Below, piece after piece: positions 24,576 through 34,206 of a DNA stretch of 64,000 nt; the stretch's first letter is position 1; each line of letters starts with the position of its first letter. Source of the stretch: Woeseiaceae bacterium (GTDB lineage Bacteria; Pseudomonadota; Gammaproteobacteria; Steroidobacterales; Woeseiaceae); contig JASJCQ010000011.1 of the NCBI GenBank assembly GCA_030065915.1, positions 27,340 through 91,339 on the forward strand, written 5' to 3'. The notes under the pieces are model-generated. The model made no database searches. It saw only the letters and a program-made list of their open reading frames with translations, and had not been told where the DNA came from. The position numbers were made by a program, and so were the translations under genes.

Positions 24576-25403
24576 ATGGAACTGATCGTATTCGATCTCG
24601 ATGGAACGCTTTTGAATGAGCGCGGCAGGATCTCAGAGGGCACGGGCGATACGCTGGCGGCGCTCGCCGAGCGTGGCGTCGCGTATACCGTCGCGACGGG
24701 CCGCTCGCTGCACGCGTCGAGGAACATCCTGAGCGCGCACGCCTTCCACCTTCCGCACGTGTTGAAGAACGGCGTCATGATCTGGGACCCGCGGACCGAC
24801 GAAGCCAGTTGGCAGAATTGCCTGACGCTCGACGAGATCGAGCACGTCATGACCGAGATGTTGAAGCAGAAGGTCTCGCCGTTCGTGTCGACGATCGAGC
24901 CGGGCGACCGCCACGGCATCTATCACCCGCCGATCCAGCATGCCATCGAGAAAGGCCTCGCCGACTATTACGCGAAAAGCGACGGCCTGCACGTCGCGCC
25001 GTTGTCGGAGCTGCCGGCGGACGCGGACATCGTCAGCATCAGCGCGATTGGCGCGTCTGCATCCATCCGGCACGTGGAGACCGTGATCGGACCCGAGCCA
25101 CACCTGCTCGCCTACGCCGCACCGGCGCTTGAAGGTGGCGACTGGCGCTGGATCGACATACATCACACCGACGCGAACAAGGGCGGTGCGGTCTTGAGTC
25201 TGAAGCGGCAGCTCGGCGCGTCTCGAGTCGTATGTTTCGGCGACGGGACCAACGACATCAGCATGTTCGAGGCAGCCGACGAGAGCTACGCGCCCGAAAA
25301 CGCCGAACCAGAGGTCAAGAAGGCCGCTACGGCCATCATCGGGCATCACGACGAAGACGGTATCGCGGAGTTCCTGCGCGAGCGTTTCGACCTGCCGGGC
25401 TAG
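24576..25403 (+). CDS. Cof-type HAD phosphatase
   Basis: The 275-residue protein begins at the ATG at 24576 behind AGAGG. It contains HAD motif I FDLDGTLLNERGRIS, motif II ATGRS, and motif IV FGDGTNDISMFEAA, with a type IIB cap between. Cof-type enzymes dephosphorylate sugar phosphates, FMN, PLP and similar metabolites in the cytosol. The frame is open further upstream, but that part reads as untranslated. The promoter shares the divergent region with the M48 gene. The substrate cannot be told from sequence. Confidence 0.88.
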   Translation: MELIVFDLDGTLLNERGRISEGTGDTLAALAERGVAYTVATGRSLHASRNILSAHAFHLPHVLKNGVMIWDPRTDEASWQNCLTLDEIEHVMTEMLKQKVSPFVSTIEPGDRHGIYHPPIQHAIEKGLADYYAKSDGLHVAPLSELPADADIVSISAIGASASIRHVETVIGPEPHLLAYAAPALEGGDWRWIDIHHTDANKGGAVLSLKRQLGASRVVCFGDGTNDISMFEAADESYAPENAEPEVKKAATAIIGHHDEDGIAEFLRERFDLPG

Positions 25404-25411
25404 CGCGGCAA

Positions 25412-28400
25412 TCAGTCAGGTTGCGTTCTAAGCCGCGACGTGCGCCACAGCAGGAACAGCGCCGGGACCACCATCAGCGTCAGTATTGTTGCGCTGACCA
25501 TACCGCCCACCATTGGCGCGGCAATCCTGCGCATGACCTCGGAGCCGGTCCCGGTGCCGAGCATGATGGGCAGCAGTCCGGCGATCGTCGCCGTAACCGT
25601 CATCATGATCGGTCGCACGCGTAGCAGCGCGCCCTCAGTGACGGCCGCCTCGACGTCGGCCCTTCGCAAGCTCACGCCCTGCGCCGCCGCCTGTTCGCGT
25701 CGTCGCTGGATCGCCTGGTTCAGGTAGATGAGCATGACAACGCCGATCTCCACGGCGACACCCGCAAGCGCTATGAAACCGACGCCGACCGCAACGGACA
25801 GCTGGTAGTCGAGCAAGTACAGCAGCCAGACCCCGCCGATCAGTGCGAGTGGCAGCGTGCCCAGGATAATTGCGACCTCCAGCAGACGCCGGAAGCTGAA
25901 GTAGAGCAGCAGCACTATGATCGACAGCGTCAGCGGCCCGATCACCGTCAGGCGTTCCTTGGCCCGGACCATGTACTCATACTGGCCCGACCAGCTGATC
26001 GAGTAGCCGGCGGGCAACTCGACGTCGCGCGCGACGACTCGCTGCGCCTCAGCAACGTAGGTGCCGATGTCCCGGTCTGCGATGTCCACGTACACCCAGC
26101 CGTTCGGCCGCGCGTTCTCACTCTTGATGACCGGCGGACCGCCCTCGACGCGGACGTCGGCCACATCGGCCAGCGCGATGTGCGCGCCAGCCGGCGTGAC
26201 GAGCGGCAGCAATCGGAGCCGCTGGACGGAGTCACGCACCCGTTGCGGGTAGCGAACGTTGACCGGGTAGCGCTCGAGACCTTCGATGGACTCCGTGACA
26301 TTCATGCCCCCGACGGCGGTGCGCACAATGGTCTGGATGTCTTCGATGTTCAGCCCGAACCTGGAGGCGCTGACGCGATCGATGTCGACGATGACGTAGC
26401 GCCCACCGGCAACGCGCTCGGAATAAGCCGACGCGGTGCCGTCGACGCCCTCGAGCGCCTGTTCGATCCGCTGCCCGATCTGCTCGATGACGTCGAGATC
26501 GGCGCCGGAAATCTTGATACCGACCGGCGTCTTGATTCCGGTTGCGAGCATATCGATACGGGTTTTGATCGGCATTACCCAGGCATTGGTCAGGCCCGTG
26601 TACTGCACGGTCCTGTCGAGTTCGGTCCGAAGACTCTCGGGCGTCACGCCCTCGCGCCATTCACTGCGCGGTTTGAACTGGATGACCGTCTCGATCATCG
26701 TCAGCGGCGCAGGGTCGGTCGCCGTCTGCGCGCGCCCTATCTTGCCGAACACTCGAGAGACTTCGGGGATGCTGGCGATCATCTTGTCGGTGTGCTGCAG
26801 GATCTCGCGGGCCTTGTCGACGGAAAGCCCTGGGTAGGTCGTCGGCATATACATCAGGTCACCCTCGTCCAGCGACGGCATGAACTCCGAACCGATTCGA
26901 GTGAGCGGCCACAGTCCGATCACGGTGATCACGACCGCCATCGCAAGCGTCGCGCGCGGATGGCGTATGACCCGCCGAATTACGGGACCGTAAGCGGCGA
27001 TCAGGACACGGCTCACCGGGTTGCGACTCTCGGGCAACGCCCTGCCCCGGATGAAGTAACCCATCAGGACCGGAACCAGCGTCACGGCGATGCCTGCCGC
27101 AGCCGCCATCGCGTAAGTTTTCGTGAACGCCAGCGGTGCGAACAGCCGCCCCTCCTGGGCCTCGAGTGCGAATACGGGCAGGAAACTCAGGGCGATGATC
27201 AGCAGCGAGAAGAAGATTGGCGGGCCGACCTCCTCGGCCGCCTCCGAGACGACCTGCCAGCGATTTCTGTCATCGAGCGGCGTCGACTCGTTGCGCTTGT
27301 GCACATTCTCAATCATGACGATCGCCGCATCGACCATCGCGCCGATGGCGATCGCGATGCCGCCCAGGGACATAATGTTTGCGTTGATGCCCTGCAGCCG
27401 CATGACGATGAATGCCGCGAGGATGCCGAGCGGCAGCGTGATTACGACGACCGCTGCGGAGCGCAGGTGCAGGAGGAACACGGCACACACGAGCGCTACA
27501 ACGATGAGCTCCTTGATCAGCGTATCGGTCAGCGTCGCGATCGCCCGGTCGATCAGTCCCGATCGATCGTAAGTCGGAACAATCTCAACGCCTTCCGGCA
27601 GACTTCGCTGCAGTTCTGCCAATCGCTGCTTGACGCCGTCGATGGTCTCCAGTGCGTTCTCTCCCCATCGCATGACAACGATGCCGCCGACGACCTCGCC
27701 TTCACCGTCGAGATCCGCTATGCCCCGGCGCATCTGCGGGCCTAGTCGCAACAGCGCGATATCCGACAACAGGATGGGCGTTCCCTGGTCATTGACGCCG
27801 ACCGGGACCGACGACAGGTCGTCGAGGCCGGAGATGTAGCCCGTTGCACGCACCATGTATTCGGCTTCACCCATCTCGATGACCGAACCGCCCGCCTCCT
27901 GGTTTGCGGCGCGTATCGCGGCAGTCACTTTAGATAGCGGTATGCCGAAGGCGCGCAAGCGCTCCGGATCGACAACGACCTGGTACTGCTGGACCATGCC
28001 GCCGACAGTCGCAACTTCGGCGACGCCCGGCACGGTCTGTAATTCATATTTAAGGAACCAGTTCTGCAGGCTCGTCAGCTCGGCGAGGTCGCGCTGGCCG
28101 GTGCGATCGACCAGCGCATACTCATAGACCCAGCCGACGCCCGTCGCGTCGGGCCCGAGTTCCGGTGCCGCCCCGGCCGGGAGCTGGCTCGATACCTGGC
28201 TCAGGTACTCGAGCACGCGGGAACGAGCCCAGTAAATGTCTGTGCCGTCCTCGAAGATCACGTAAACGAAGGAGTCTCCGAAGAACGAGTAGCCCCTGAC
28301 GGTCACAGCCTTGGGCACAGACAGCATTGCCGTCGTCAGGGGATACGTGACCTGCTGCTCGACGACCTGCGGTGCCTGGCCCGGAAACTTCGTCTTGATG

Positions 28401-28543
28401 ATGACCTGTACATCGGACAGGTCGGGCAGTGCGTCGACGGGCGTCTCACGAACAGAGTAGAGCCCGCCGACCGCGACGAAGATCGCCAGCAACAACACCA
28501 GCACGCGGTTGCGTATCGACCATCGGATGATCGCGGCGATCAT
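25412..28543 (-). CDS. cusA: CusA-type heavy-metal RND efflux pump
   Basis: The 1043-residue inner-membrane protein has HME-RND features: VDALPDLSDVQV after helix 1, the helix-4 proton-relay motif GGIAIAIGAMVDAAIVMIEN, and the methionine-bearing loops EFMPSLDEGDLMYMPTT and WVMPIKTRIDMLATGIK, which match CusA metal-relay positions. That favours Cu(I)/Ag(I) over divalent Czc substrates. ATG overlaps the cusB stop (ATGA). It is the last gene of the operon. Twelve membrane helices and two large periplasmic domains are expected. Confidence 0.93.
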   Translation of the reverse strand: MIAAIIRWSIRNRVLVLLLAIFVAVGGLYSVRETPVDALPDLSDVQVIIKTKFPGQAPQVVEQQVTYPLTTAMLSVPKAVTVRGYSFFGDSFVYVIFEDGTDIYWARSRVLEYLSQVSSQLPAGAAPELGPDATGVGWVYEYALVDRTGQRDLAELTSLQNWFLKYELQTVPGVAEVATVGGMVQQYQVVVDPERLRAFGIPLSKVTAAIRAANQEAGGSVIEMGEAEYMVRATGYISGLDDLSSVPVGVNDQGTPILLSDIALLRLGPQMRRGIADLDGEGEVVGGIVVMRWGENALETIDGVKQRLAELQRSLPEGVEIVPTYDRSGLIDRAIATLTDTLIKELIVVALVCAVFLLHLRSAAVVVITLPLGILAAFIVMRLQGINANIMSLGGIAIAIGAMVDAAIVMIENVHKRNESTPLDDRNRWQVVSEAAEEVGPPIFFSLLIIALSFLPVFALEAQEGRLFAPLAFTKTYAMAAAAGIAVTLVPVLMGYFIRGRALPESRNPVSRVLIAAYGPVIRRVIRHPRATLAMAVVITVIGLWPLTRIGSEFMPSLDEGDLMYMPTTYPGLSVDKAREILQHTDKMIASIPEVSRVFGKIGRAQTATDPAPLTMIETVIQFKPRSEWREGVTPESLRTELDRTVQYTGLTNAWVMPIKTRIDMLATGIKTPVGIKISGADLDVIEQIGQRIEQALEGVDGTASAYSERVAGGRYVIVDIDRVSASRFGLNIEDIQTIVRTAVGGMNVTESIEGLERYPVNVRYPQRVRDSVQRLRLLPLVTPAGAHIALADVADVRVEGGPPVIKSENARPNGWVYVDIADRDIGTYVAEAQRVVARDVELPAGYSISWSGQYEYMVRAKERLTVIGPLTLSIIVLLLYFSFRRLLEVAIILGTLPLALIGGVWLLYLLDYQLSVAVGVGFIALAGVAVEIGVVMLIYLNQAIQRRREQAAAQGVSLRRADVEAAVTEGALLRVRPIMMTVTATIAGLLPIMLGTGTGSEVMRRIAAPMVGGMVSATILTLMVVPALFLLWRTSRLRTQPD

Positions 28544-29802
28544 TTCGGCGCGTCCAACTCTTGATCGTGCATGTGCTGGTGGCTGCCGTGATCGTCACTT
28601 GCCGACATGCGGTCGAACGCCATTGCCCTGTTCGACTCCGAGTCGATCAGGAACTGTGCCGACGTCACAACCTGCTCGCCGGCTTCGAGACCGGCACGAA
28701 TCGCAATCCTGTCCCCGGACTCGATGCCAACGCGAACGGCTCGGGATTTGAATCGGCCGCTGCCGATGTCAATGACGACCCGGTTCTCGTCACCACCCCG
28801 AACGACAGCCTCGCGGGGAACGTGCACGACCGGACCTGTCGGGCGACCGTCAATGCGGACACGCGCGAACATGTTCGGCAGCAGGCCGGCTCCCGGGTTT
28901 TCGAAGCGCAGGCGCACGCGTAGCGTGCGACTCTGACGATCAAGCTCGGGATAGACGTAGTCGACCTCACCGACGATCTCGGTGCCGGGCCGATAGTCGA
29001 GTGTCACGCGTGCCGCCTGGCCCGGCGCGACCCACGCCGCCTGCCGTTCAAAAACCTCGGCGTAGACCCAGACCGTGTCGAGGTTTGCGATCGACAGAAC
29101 CTCGGTTTCAGGCTTGACGAACATGCCCTCTCTTACACCCAGGTGATTGACGATGCCGCTTCGATCGGCCGTGACGCTGACCCTTTGCTGCACGACACGC
29201 TCTCTCGCAAGAGTCCTAACGGCGGCGGGGGCCATGCCCAGCGCGACGAGGCGTTCCTCCGACGCGGTTTTGAGCGCGGCATTGTTACTTCTTAGCGCGG
29301 ACAGGTACTCCTGCTGTGCGTTGACCAACGCCGGCGAATACAGCTCGAACAACAGCTGGCCTGCCTCGACCGAGTCGCCACTGGATGTGATCGCGAGATT
29401 CTCGATCCAGCCCTCCACTCGCGTGTGCACGTGCTGCACCGTTTCCTCGTCGTAGTTTACGTAGCCAACAGTATCTATCCTTCGCGGCAGCGAACTCCGC
29501 TCGGCTGTGGCGGTTCTTACGCCGAGATTGTTGACGACGACGGGGTCAATCGTGACGACACCAGACTCCGAATCGACCTCTCCCGCGTAGACCGGCACCA
29601 GGTCCATGCCCATCGGGGACTTGCCGGGTTCGTCGCGCCGAAAATTCGGGTCCATCGGAGCGACCCAGTACAGGATCTCCTGACGCTCCGCTACCGAAGA
29701 TTCGACTGACGCCTGATGATCGTCGATGGAAAGACGGCCCAGGAAGACGCCGACCGCACCAGCGACTAAGACGGCGAGGATGATGCTCGTTGACTTGTTC
29801 AT
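28540..29802 (-). CDS. cusB: CusB-type periplasmic adaptor
   Basis: The 420-residue membrane-fusion protein has an N-terminal anchor or signal (about 5-24) and the metal-binding motif WVAPMDPNFRRDEPGKSPMG, then MDLVPVY, characteristic of CusB-like adaptors. A lipoyl/barrel-sandwich half, a helical hairpin and beta-barrel domains (YVNYDEETVQHVHTRVEGWI, DRSGIVNHLGVREGMFVKPE) follow. The C-terminus is rich in His, Met and Asp (SDDHGSHQHMHDQ) and could bind metal. It links CusA to the outer-membrane channel. It starts 2 bases after the channel gene, behind GGAGGAG. Confidence 0.92.
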   Translation of the reverse strand: MNKSTSIILAVLVAGAVGVFLGRLSIDDHQASVESSVAERQEILYWVAPMDPNFRRDEPGKSPMGMDLVPVYAGEVDSESGVVTIDPVVVNNLGVRTATAERSSLPRRIDTVGYVNYDEETVQHVHTRVEGWIENLAITSSGDSVEAGQLLFELYSPALVNAQQEYLSALRSNNAALKTASEERLVALGMAPAAVRTLARERVVQQRVSVTADRSGIVNHLGVREGMFVKPETEVLSIANLDTVWVYAEVFERQAAWVAPGQAARVTLDYRPGTEIVGEVDYVYPELDRQSRTLRVRLRFENPGAGLLPNMFARVRIDGRPTGPVVHVPREAVVRGGDENRVVIDIGSGRFKSRAVRVGIESGDRIAIRAGLEAGEQVVTSAQFLIDSESNRAMAFDRMSASDDHGSHQHMHDQELDAPK

Positions 29803-29804
29803 GT

Positions 29805-31118
29805 TTATTCTCCTCCCAGGTTCGTTATTGATGCGCGGCTCCTGGCTCGCTCGACTTCGAGTCGAACGAACTCCACTCGTGTGTCGAGTTCGTCGATATA
29901 CGCGCGCATAACGTCTGAAAAATCGGCGGTGTCGCTCTGGTACGCCAGCATCGCAGCCTCGGCACTGGCGCCCGACTGTTCGAGAATTCGGTTGCTGTAG
30001 AGTTCGAGGCGACGGCTCAGGTCAGTGAAGCGGGCGTGCTCTGAGGCGAGCGTCGAACGAAGCTGTCTACGCAGGTGCTCGCGTTCCGCCTGCTCGGCGC
30101 TCCGGTTGCTCACGGCTGCCAGCAGATCACTGTCCACGGAGCGTTTGCGGAAGAAAGGCAGGTCAACGGTTACCCCGAGCGTCACGAAATCCGAACGCGG
30201 ATTGCCAGATGGCAACGAACCGTCCCGATAGCTGTAGCCAACATCCACGGCCCAGGACGGCTTTGACTTCTGCTCGGCAAGCTGCGTGGCAATATCCGCT
30301 GCCGCGACGCTGGCATCAGCGGCCTTCAGAGCCGGGTGAGCGGCGAGGTTTTCTTCGAGCTCCTTCAGCGATGGCAAGCTCTCGATCGCAGGCAGGGATG
30401 ATGGTAACGAGCGGTAAGCGGCGTCATCGATCCACCGGGCTAGCCCAGCTCTAGCCTGTGCCTCTGCACGGCTGACGTCGATAAGCCGGTCGTCCAGCCG
30501 GCTCAGTTCGAGCTCGGAACGCAGGACGTCCTGCTGGCTCTTACGGCCGACGGAGTACAGGGATCGCGTCGTGTCGACAAGGTCCTCGAAGAACGGCCTT
30601 GAGGTAGTCAGCAGCTCTTCGACCCGGCTCCAATAGAACACATCCAGCCAGGCTTCGCTGACCCACTGACCGACATCACGGCTTCGGGCATCGGCGCCCT
30701 GGTCGAGCGACAGCGCCTGCCGCTTGTGCAGTGCGGTGCTCAGCTCCCGTGTCTTGCCCCGCGGCATCGACTGGCGAAACGTGATGCCGGCATTGGTCAT
30801 GCCTTCGGTTGAAAAGCCGCCGCTTTCGATGGGGAAATTATTGACGCCGGCTCGCAGCGTTGGGGCGGGCAGCTCGCCGACGGCAACAGCCGAGGCCTCC
30901 CGGGCGCGAGCGCGATCGCGCAGTGCGCGCTGGCCGGGCTCGGAGACCAACGCGATGTCCTGCGCCTCGCCGAGCGTGAGCACTGGGCCTTGCTGCGCGC
31001 GGCCGTGATCCGGGACGGCAATAGCTAACAGCGCGAGTAGCGTGAATGTCAGGCGACTGGCGCGAGCACCGTCGCATAATTTGAGGTCGGGTCTGGACCC
31101 GATGGATGCATACATCAT
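29805..31118 (-). CDS. TolC-family outer-membrane efflux channel (CusC-like)
   Basis: The 437-residue exported protein has a signal peptide (about 20-42) and the paired helical repeats of outer-membrane efflux proteins (LTLGEAQDIALVSEPGQRAL, later ATQLAEQKSKPSWAVDVGYS and DLPFFRKRSVDSDLLAAV). It provides the outer-membrane tunnel for the CusBA pump. No lipobox is seen, so unlike CusC it may not be acylated. A GGAG ribosome site lies 5 bases before ATG 31118. Confidence 0.88.
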   Translation of the reverse strand: MMYASIGSRPDLKLCDGARASRLTFTLLALLAIAVPDHGRAQQGPVLTLGEAQDIALVSEPGQRALRDRARAREASAVAVGELPAPTLRAGVNNFPIESGGFSTEGMTNAGITFRQSMPRGKTRELSTALHKRQALSLDQGADARSRDVGQWVSEAWLDVFYWSRVEELLTTSRPFFEDLVDTTRSLYSVGRKSQQDVLRSELELSRLDDRLIDVSRAEAQARAGLARWIDDAAYRSLPSSLPAIESLPSLKELEENLAAHPALKAADASVAAADIATQLAEQKSKPSWAVDVGYSYRDGSLPSGNPRSDFVTLGVTVDLPFFRKRSVDSDLLAAVSNRSAEQAEREHLRRQLRSTLASEHARFTDLSRRLELYSNRILEQSGASAEAAMLAYQSDTADFSDVMRAYIDELDTRVEFVRLEVERARSRASITNLGGE

Positions 31119-31168
31119 GAGAACTCCGAAACAGGAAACCGAAAGTGCGGTTTAGTTTTCGGAGCTCT

Positions 31169-31660
31169 CTAATCCCGATAGACGCAGTGCAGTGCGTGGA
31201 GCCGTACGGTGACGGCGAGTGATCCGGGCGGCCCGGTAGCGAGGCGTTCGCCCTTCGATCCGATCAGCGGATCTAAGCAGGCTGATTCCCAGGCAACCGG
31301 CGGCAGCGTACCGGCGTCCCTGTCGAGCTTCTTGGCGCCGTCGCTGGTGATGACGTCGTCCAGCGCACAACAGTCATCGTCTGACGTGCACGGGTGCCCG
31401 TCTGAGTCTGCACCGTGGATCGCGTGCGCCGCGGCGGGGGCAGGATGCTGCAGATCTGCAGCACCGCCGAGTCCCGACAGGTGCTCGTGATGCGCCGTTT
31501 TGGCTTTGGACGGACAGTCGGGAACGGGCCCCTGATCCGCGACACCGGCAGCCATCGTGCACGGCAGCATCGCGAGGTTCAGCCACAGCAGCGAGACGAA
31601 CGTCGTCAGTCGACGCGGCCGTCGTCTCAGCATTCTGCGGACTGTCAGTGAGCTGCCCAT
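31169..31660 (-). CDS. Exported Cys/His-rich protein heading the copper efflux operon
   Basis: From ATG 31660 about 163 residues are read. A signal peptide (LTTFVSLLWLNLAMLPCTMA) is followed by a metal-ligand-rich region: HHEHLSGLG, HPAPAAAHAIHGADSDGHPC and TSDDDCCALDD, with later Cys residues. It resembles CopL/DUF2946-type small copper-response proteins in layout, not clearly in sequence. The frame extends to ATG 31711, but a promoter-like TTGAAT-N17-TAATAC falls inside that extension, favouring the shorter start. A role in periplasmic copper buffering or sensing is inferred from position. Confidence 0.65.
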   Translation of the reverse strand: MGSSLTVRRMLRRRPRRLTTFVSLLWLNLAMLPCTMAAGVADQGPVPDCPSKAKTAHHEHLSGLGGAADLQHPAPAAAHAIHGADSDGHPCTSDDDCCALDDVITSDGAKKLDRDAGTLPPVAWESACLDPLIGSKGERLATGPPGSLAVTVRLHALHCVYRD

Positions 31661-31811
31661 CTCGGCAGTATTAAGCAATATCGCGAACGAATTCAAGGAA
31701 CTGGCGCGCATCGGGCCGGCGCCCTAGAAGGTCGAACGACGAAAATCAACGGTGACATGCGGAGAAGGACGTCAGATACTGCGTCGCCCCTGATTCACAT
31801 ATTCGCTCTCC

Positions 31812-32696
31812 ATGTTTCGAAACGTTCGCTGGTACACCTTCGAAGGCCCGTGGCCTGAGTCCGAAGACAAGTTATCCGAAGCCCTGCAGAAGGCGGCGTT
31901 CCGACCGTGCGGCCCGCTGACCGAGCGCAGCAATGGTTGGGAGGCCGTCGCCCCCGAGGTCAGCGAATCGCTGGCCAGGCGAGTGGCGGGTGCCGACCTG
32001 CTGCGCCTCAGGAGCCAGTCGCGCGTGTTGCCGCATGCAGCAGTGAACGAGGAGCTCGAGATGCGGGTCGCCGAATACCGGAAGAAGGCGGGCGAAGAAC
32101 CCAGCTCACGTCAGAAGCGCCGCTTCAAGAACGATGCCCGGGACGAATTGCTGCCAAAGGCGCTCCTGAAGAGCGATCGCATCAACGGCTTCGTCGATCC
32201 GAAGGAACATCTCATCGGCATCGATAGCGGCCAGGAGGCCAACGCCGAACGCTTCCTGCGAAGACTGACGGCAGCCGTTGACGGCCTGTCGATCAAACCA
32301 CTGCAGTTCGCCAACCCGCTTGAGCAGTTCCTCGGCAAGGTCCTGTTCGGTGACTGTCCGTCCCAGTTCGTCGCCGGCCGCGAGTGTCGGCTGCAGGACC
32401 TGACCGACCCGAAAGCCATCGTGCGCTGCATGAACGTCGACCTGTCCGACCCGACCTTCAGGCGAAACATCGCCGACGGCATGCGCCTGACACACCTCGC
32501 GATCGAGTACGACAATGTCGCAAGCCTCGTGCTCGACATGGACGGCAACATCACGAAACTCAAATTTATTGGTGATGAAGACGAGGCGGAACTGGAGTCC
32601 GCGACCGAGAGACTCGATGCCGACTTCGTTCTGCTGACCGGCGTGCTACGCAATCTGCTCAAGGACCTGTCGAAGCAGCACGGCAAGACCGCCTGA
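31812..32696 (+). CDS. rdgC: Recombination-associated protein RdgC
   Basis: The 294-residue cytosolic protein aligns along its whole length with RdgC: start MFRNVRWYTFEGPWP, the SRVLPHAAVNEELEMRVAEY segment, LLPKAL-KSDRINGFVD, and the DCPSQFVAGRECRL and LKFIGDEDEAELES parts. RdgC forms a ring around duplex DNA, restrains RecA and participates in replication restart. It stands alone, divergent from the copper operon. Confidence 0.95.
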   Translation: MFRNVRWYTFEGPWPESEDKLSEALQKAAFRPCGPLTERSNGWEAVAPEVSESLARRVAGADLLRLRSQSRVLPHAAVNEELEMRVAEYRKKAGEEPSSRQKRRFKNDARDELLPKALLKSDRINGFVDPKEHLIGIDSGQEANAERFLRRLTAAVDGLSIKPLQFANPLEQFLGKVLFGDCPSQFVAGRECRLQDLTDPKAIVRCMNVDLSDPTFRRNIADGMRLTHLAIEYDNVASLVLDMDGNITKLKFIGDEDEAELESATERLDADFVLLTGVLRNLLKDLSKQHGKTA

Positions 32697-32879
32697 AAGT
32701 CGGAATGGCCGACGTGTACTGCGCGGTCGGTACCTCTGCGCAATGAGCAAGCCTGAACAACCGTTCAGCCTTCATTCAGCTTCGCCTGCTACCGTGGCGC
32801 CGCCGCGACGACGGGCACTCGCAAGCTAACGATTTCCGCTCAACAAGAACTGTGCTAACGTCGCGCCCGATAGCACTCG

Positions 32880-32912
32880 GAGTGACGTAAGTCATTCAAA
32901 TTTATTATATTT
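32880..32912 (+). promoter_or_regulatory. Candidate promoter and dyad upstream of the OmpA-family gene
   Basis: A TGAC-GTAA-GTCA dyad (32883-32894), CRP-like but imperfect, precedes an AT-rich stretch with -10 candidates TATTAT (32903-32908) and TATATT (32906-32911). AGGGAG and the ATG at 32931 follow. Confidence 0.4.
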
Positions 32913-32930
32913 TCCACTAGGGAGAATTTC

Positions 32931-34112
32931 ATGAATATCCGAATCCTGGTCGGCTGCGCGTGTGTTTTTGCACTGGCGTTTCCGGCTCTCTCGCATGCCG
33001 ACGCAAAGGAAGGTCAGCACTACCTGTCGGCCATGCTCAGCCTTTACGACGACGACAAGGACCGTCTCGTAGACGACGGCATCTCCGGCGGCAAAGTAAG
33101 CCTGGGTTACGTGCTGAACGAAAACTGGAACATCGAAGGCGTACTCGGCTTCAACAACCCGGACGGCTTTCTCGAGCAACGGCAGACGGAGATCGGCGCC
33201 GATCTGCAGCGGGTCTTTAACCGCGAGGGAGTACTGACTCCATATCTCTTTGTCGGTGCAAGCCTGCTCGATATCGACATCAAGGACGGCGGCGACGACA
33301 ACGGCATGGCGCTCGGACTCGGCGGCGGCTTCCTTGCCGATATCTTCGGCGATTCGGACGTGTCGCTTCGCGCCGAGTATCGTTACCGGGCCGACGACTC
33401 GAGCTTCGGCGACCATTTCGTTAGCCTGGGTCTGCAGATGCCTTTCGGCGATGCGCCCAGGCCAATGCCTGCGCCGGCCCGTGAGCCCGTCGACCCTGAC
33501 TCCGACGGTGACGGCGTGCCCGACAGCAAGGACAGGTGCAAGAACACTCCCGCCGGTGTGCAGGTCGATGTCAATGGCTGCCCGCGCGATGCCGACGGTG
33601 ACGGCGTTCCCGACCACAGGGACAATTGCCCGAACACCGTTCGCGGCGCGGCGGTCGATGCCAACGGCTGTGAACTCGACGGTGACGGCGACGGTGTTGT
33701 CGATCGTCTCGACAAGTGCCCGAACACACGTGCCGGTGCACAGGTTGACGTCGCGGGTTGCGAGATCAGGGAAGAGATCCGGCTGCCGGGCGTCAACTTC
33801 GAGACCAACTCTGCCAACCTGCTGCCGAGTGCGTTGTCGGTGCTCAATGACGCGGCCGAGACGCTGAAGCGCAACCCCAGCATCAAGGTGGAAGTTGCGG
33901 GTCACACAGACAGCGACGGCGCTGCCGCTTACAACGAAGACCTGTCGGCGCGTCGTGCAGAGACTGTGCGGGCATTCCTGCAGAGCCGAGGCGTCGACGC
34001 CGATCGCATGACGTCGCGCGGCTACGGCGAGTCGGATCCGATCGCGGATAACTCGACAGCGTCCGGCAAGGCGCAGAACCGCCGCGTGGTGCTTCGCGTA
34101 ACAGAGCGCTAA
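32931..34112 (+). CDS. OmpA-family porin with thrombospondin type 3 repeats
   Basis: The 393-residue exported protein has a signal peptide (ending LSHADA) and an eight-strand barrel (about 25-180). Calcium-binding thrombospondin-3 repeats (about 190-275) follow, each with a DSDGDGVPD-type loop and CKNTPAGVQVDVNGCP-like ending. The C-terminal OmpA domain (about 280-393) has VEVAGHTDSDGAAAYNEDLS, ARRAETVRAFL and RGYGESDP, which bind peptidoglycan diaminopimelate. This is a common gammaproteobacterial outer-membrane/wall tether. A strong terminator follows. Confidence 0.93.
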   Translation: MNIRILVGCACVFALAFPALSHADAKEGQHYLSAMLSLYDDDKDRLVDDGISGGKVSLGYVLNENWNIEGVLGFNNPDGFLEQRQTEIGADLQRVFNREGVLTPYLFVGASLLDIDIKDGGDDNGMALGLGGGFLADIFGDSDVSLRAEYRYRADDSSFGDHFVSLGLQMPFGDAPRPMPAPAREPVDPDSDGDGVPDSKDRCKNTPAGVQVDVNGCPRDADGDGVPDHRDNCPNTVRGAAVDANGCELDGDGDGVVDRLDKCPNTRAGAQVDVAGCEIREEIRLPGVNFETNSANLLPSALSVLNDAAETLKRNPSIKVEVAGHTDSDGAAAYNEDLSARRAETVRAFLQSRGVDADRMTSRGYGESDPIADNSTASGKAQNRRVVLRVTER

Positions 34113-34139
34113 TCAGCGCATCGGTTTGACGCAAAACAA

Positions 34140-34175
34140 AGCCGGGACGGTCGTTAGATCGTCCCGGCTTTTTTT
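34140..34175 (+). terminator. Terminator between convergent genes
   Basis: AGCCGGGACG pairs with CGTCCCGGCT around a 10-base loop and is followed by seven T. On the reverse strand the same stem is followed by TTTGTTTT, so it can also end the cytochrome lipoprotein transcript. Confidence 0.9.
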
Positions 34176-34206
34176 GTCCTGCTGGTTGTTTAAACCGCGC
34201 GGCGGA

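Noticed and set aside
26180..27745. 521-codon open frame opposite cusA
   Set aside because: It is antisense to a well-supported efflux gene; its product is rich in Arg/Asp/His of the kind produced by GC-rich shadow frames, with no ribosome site.
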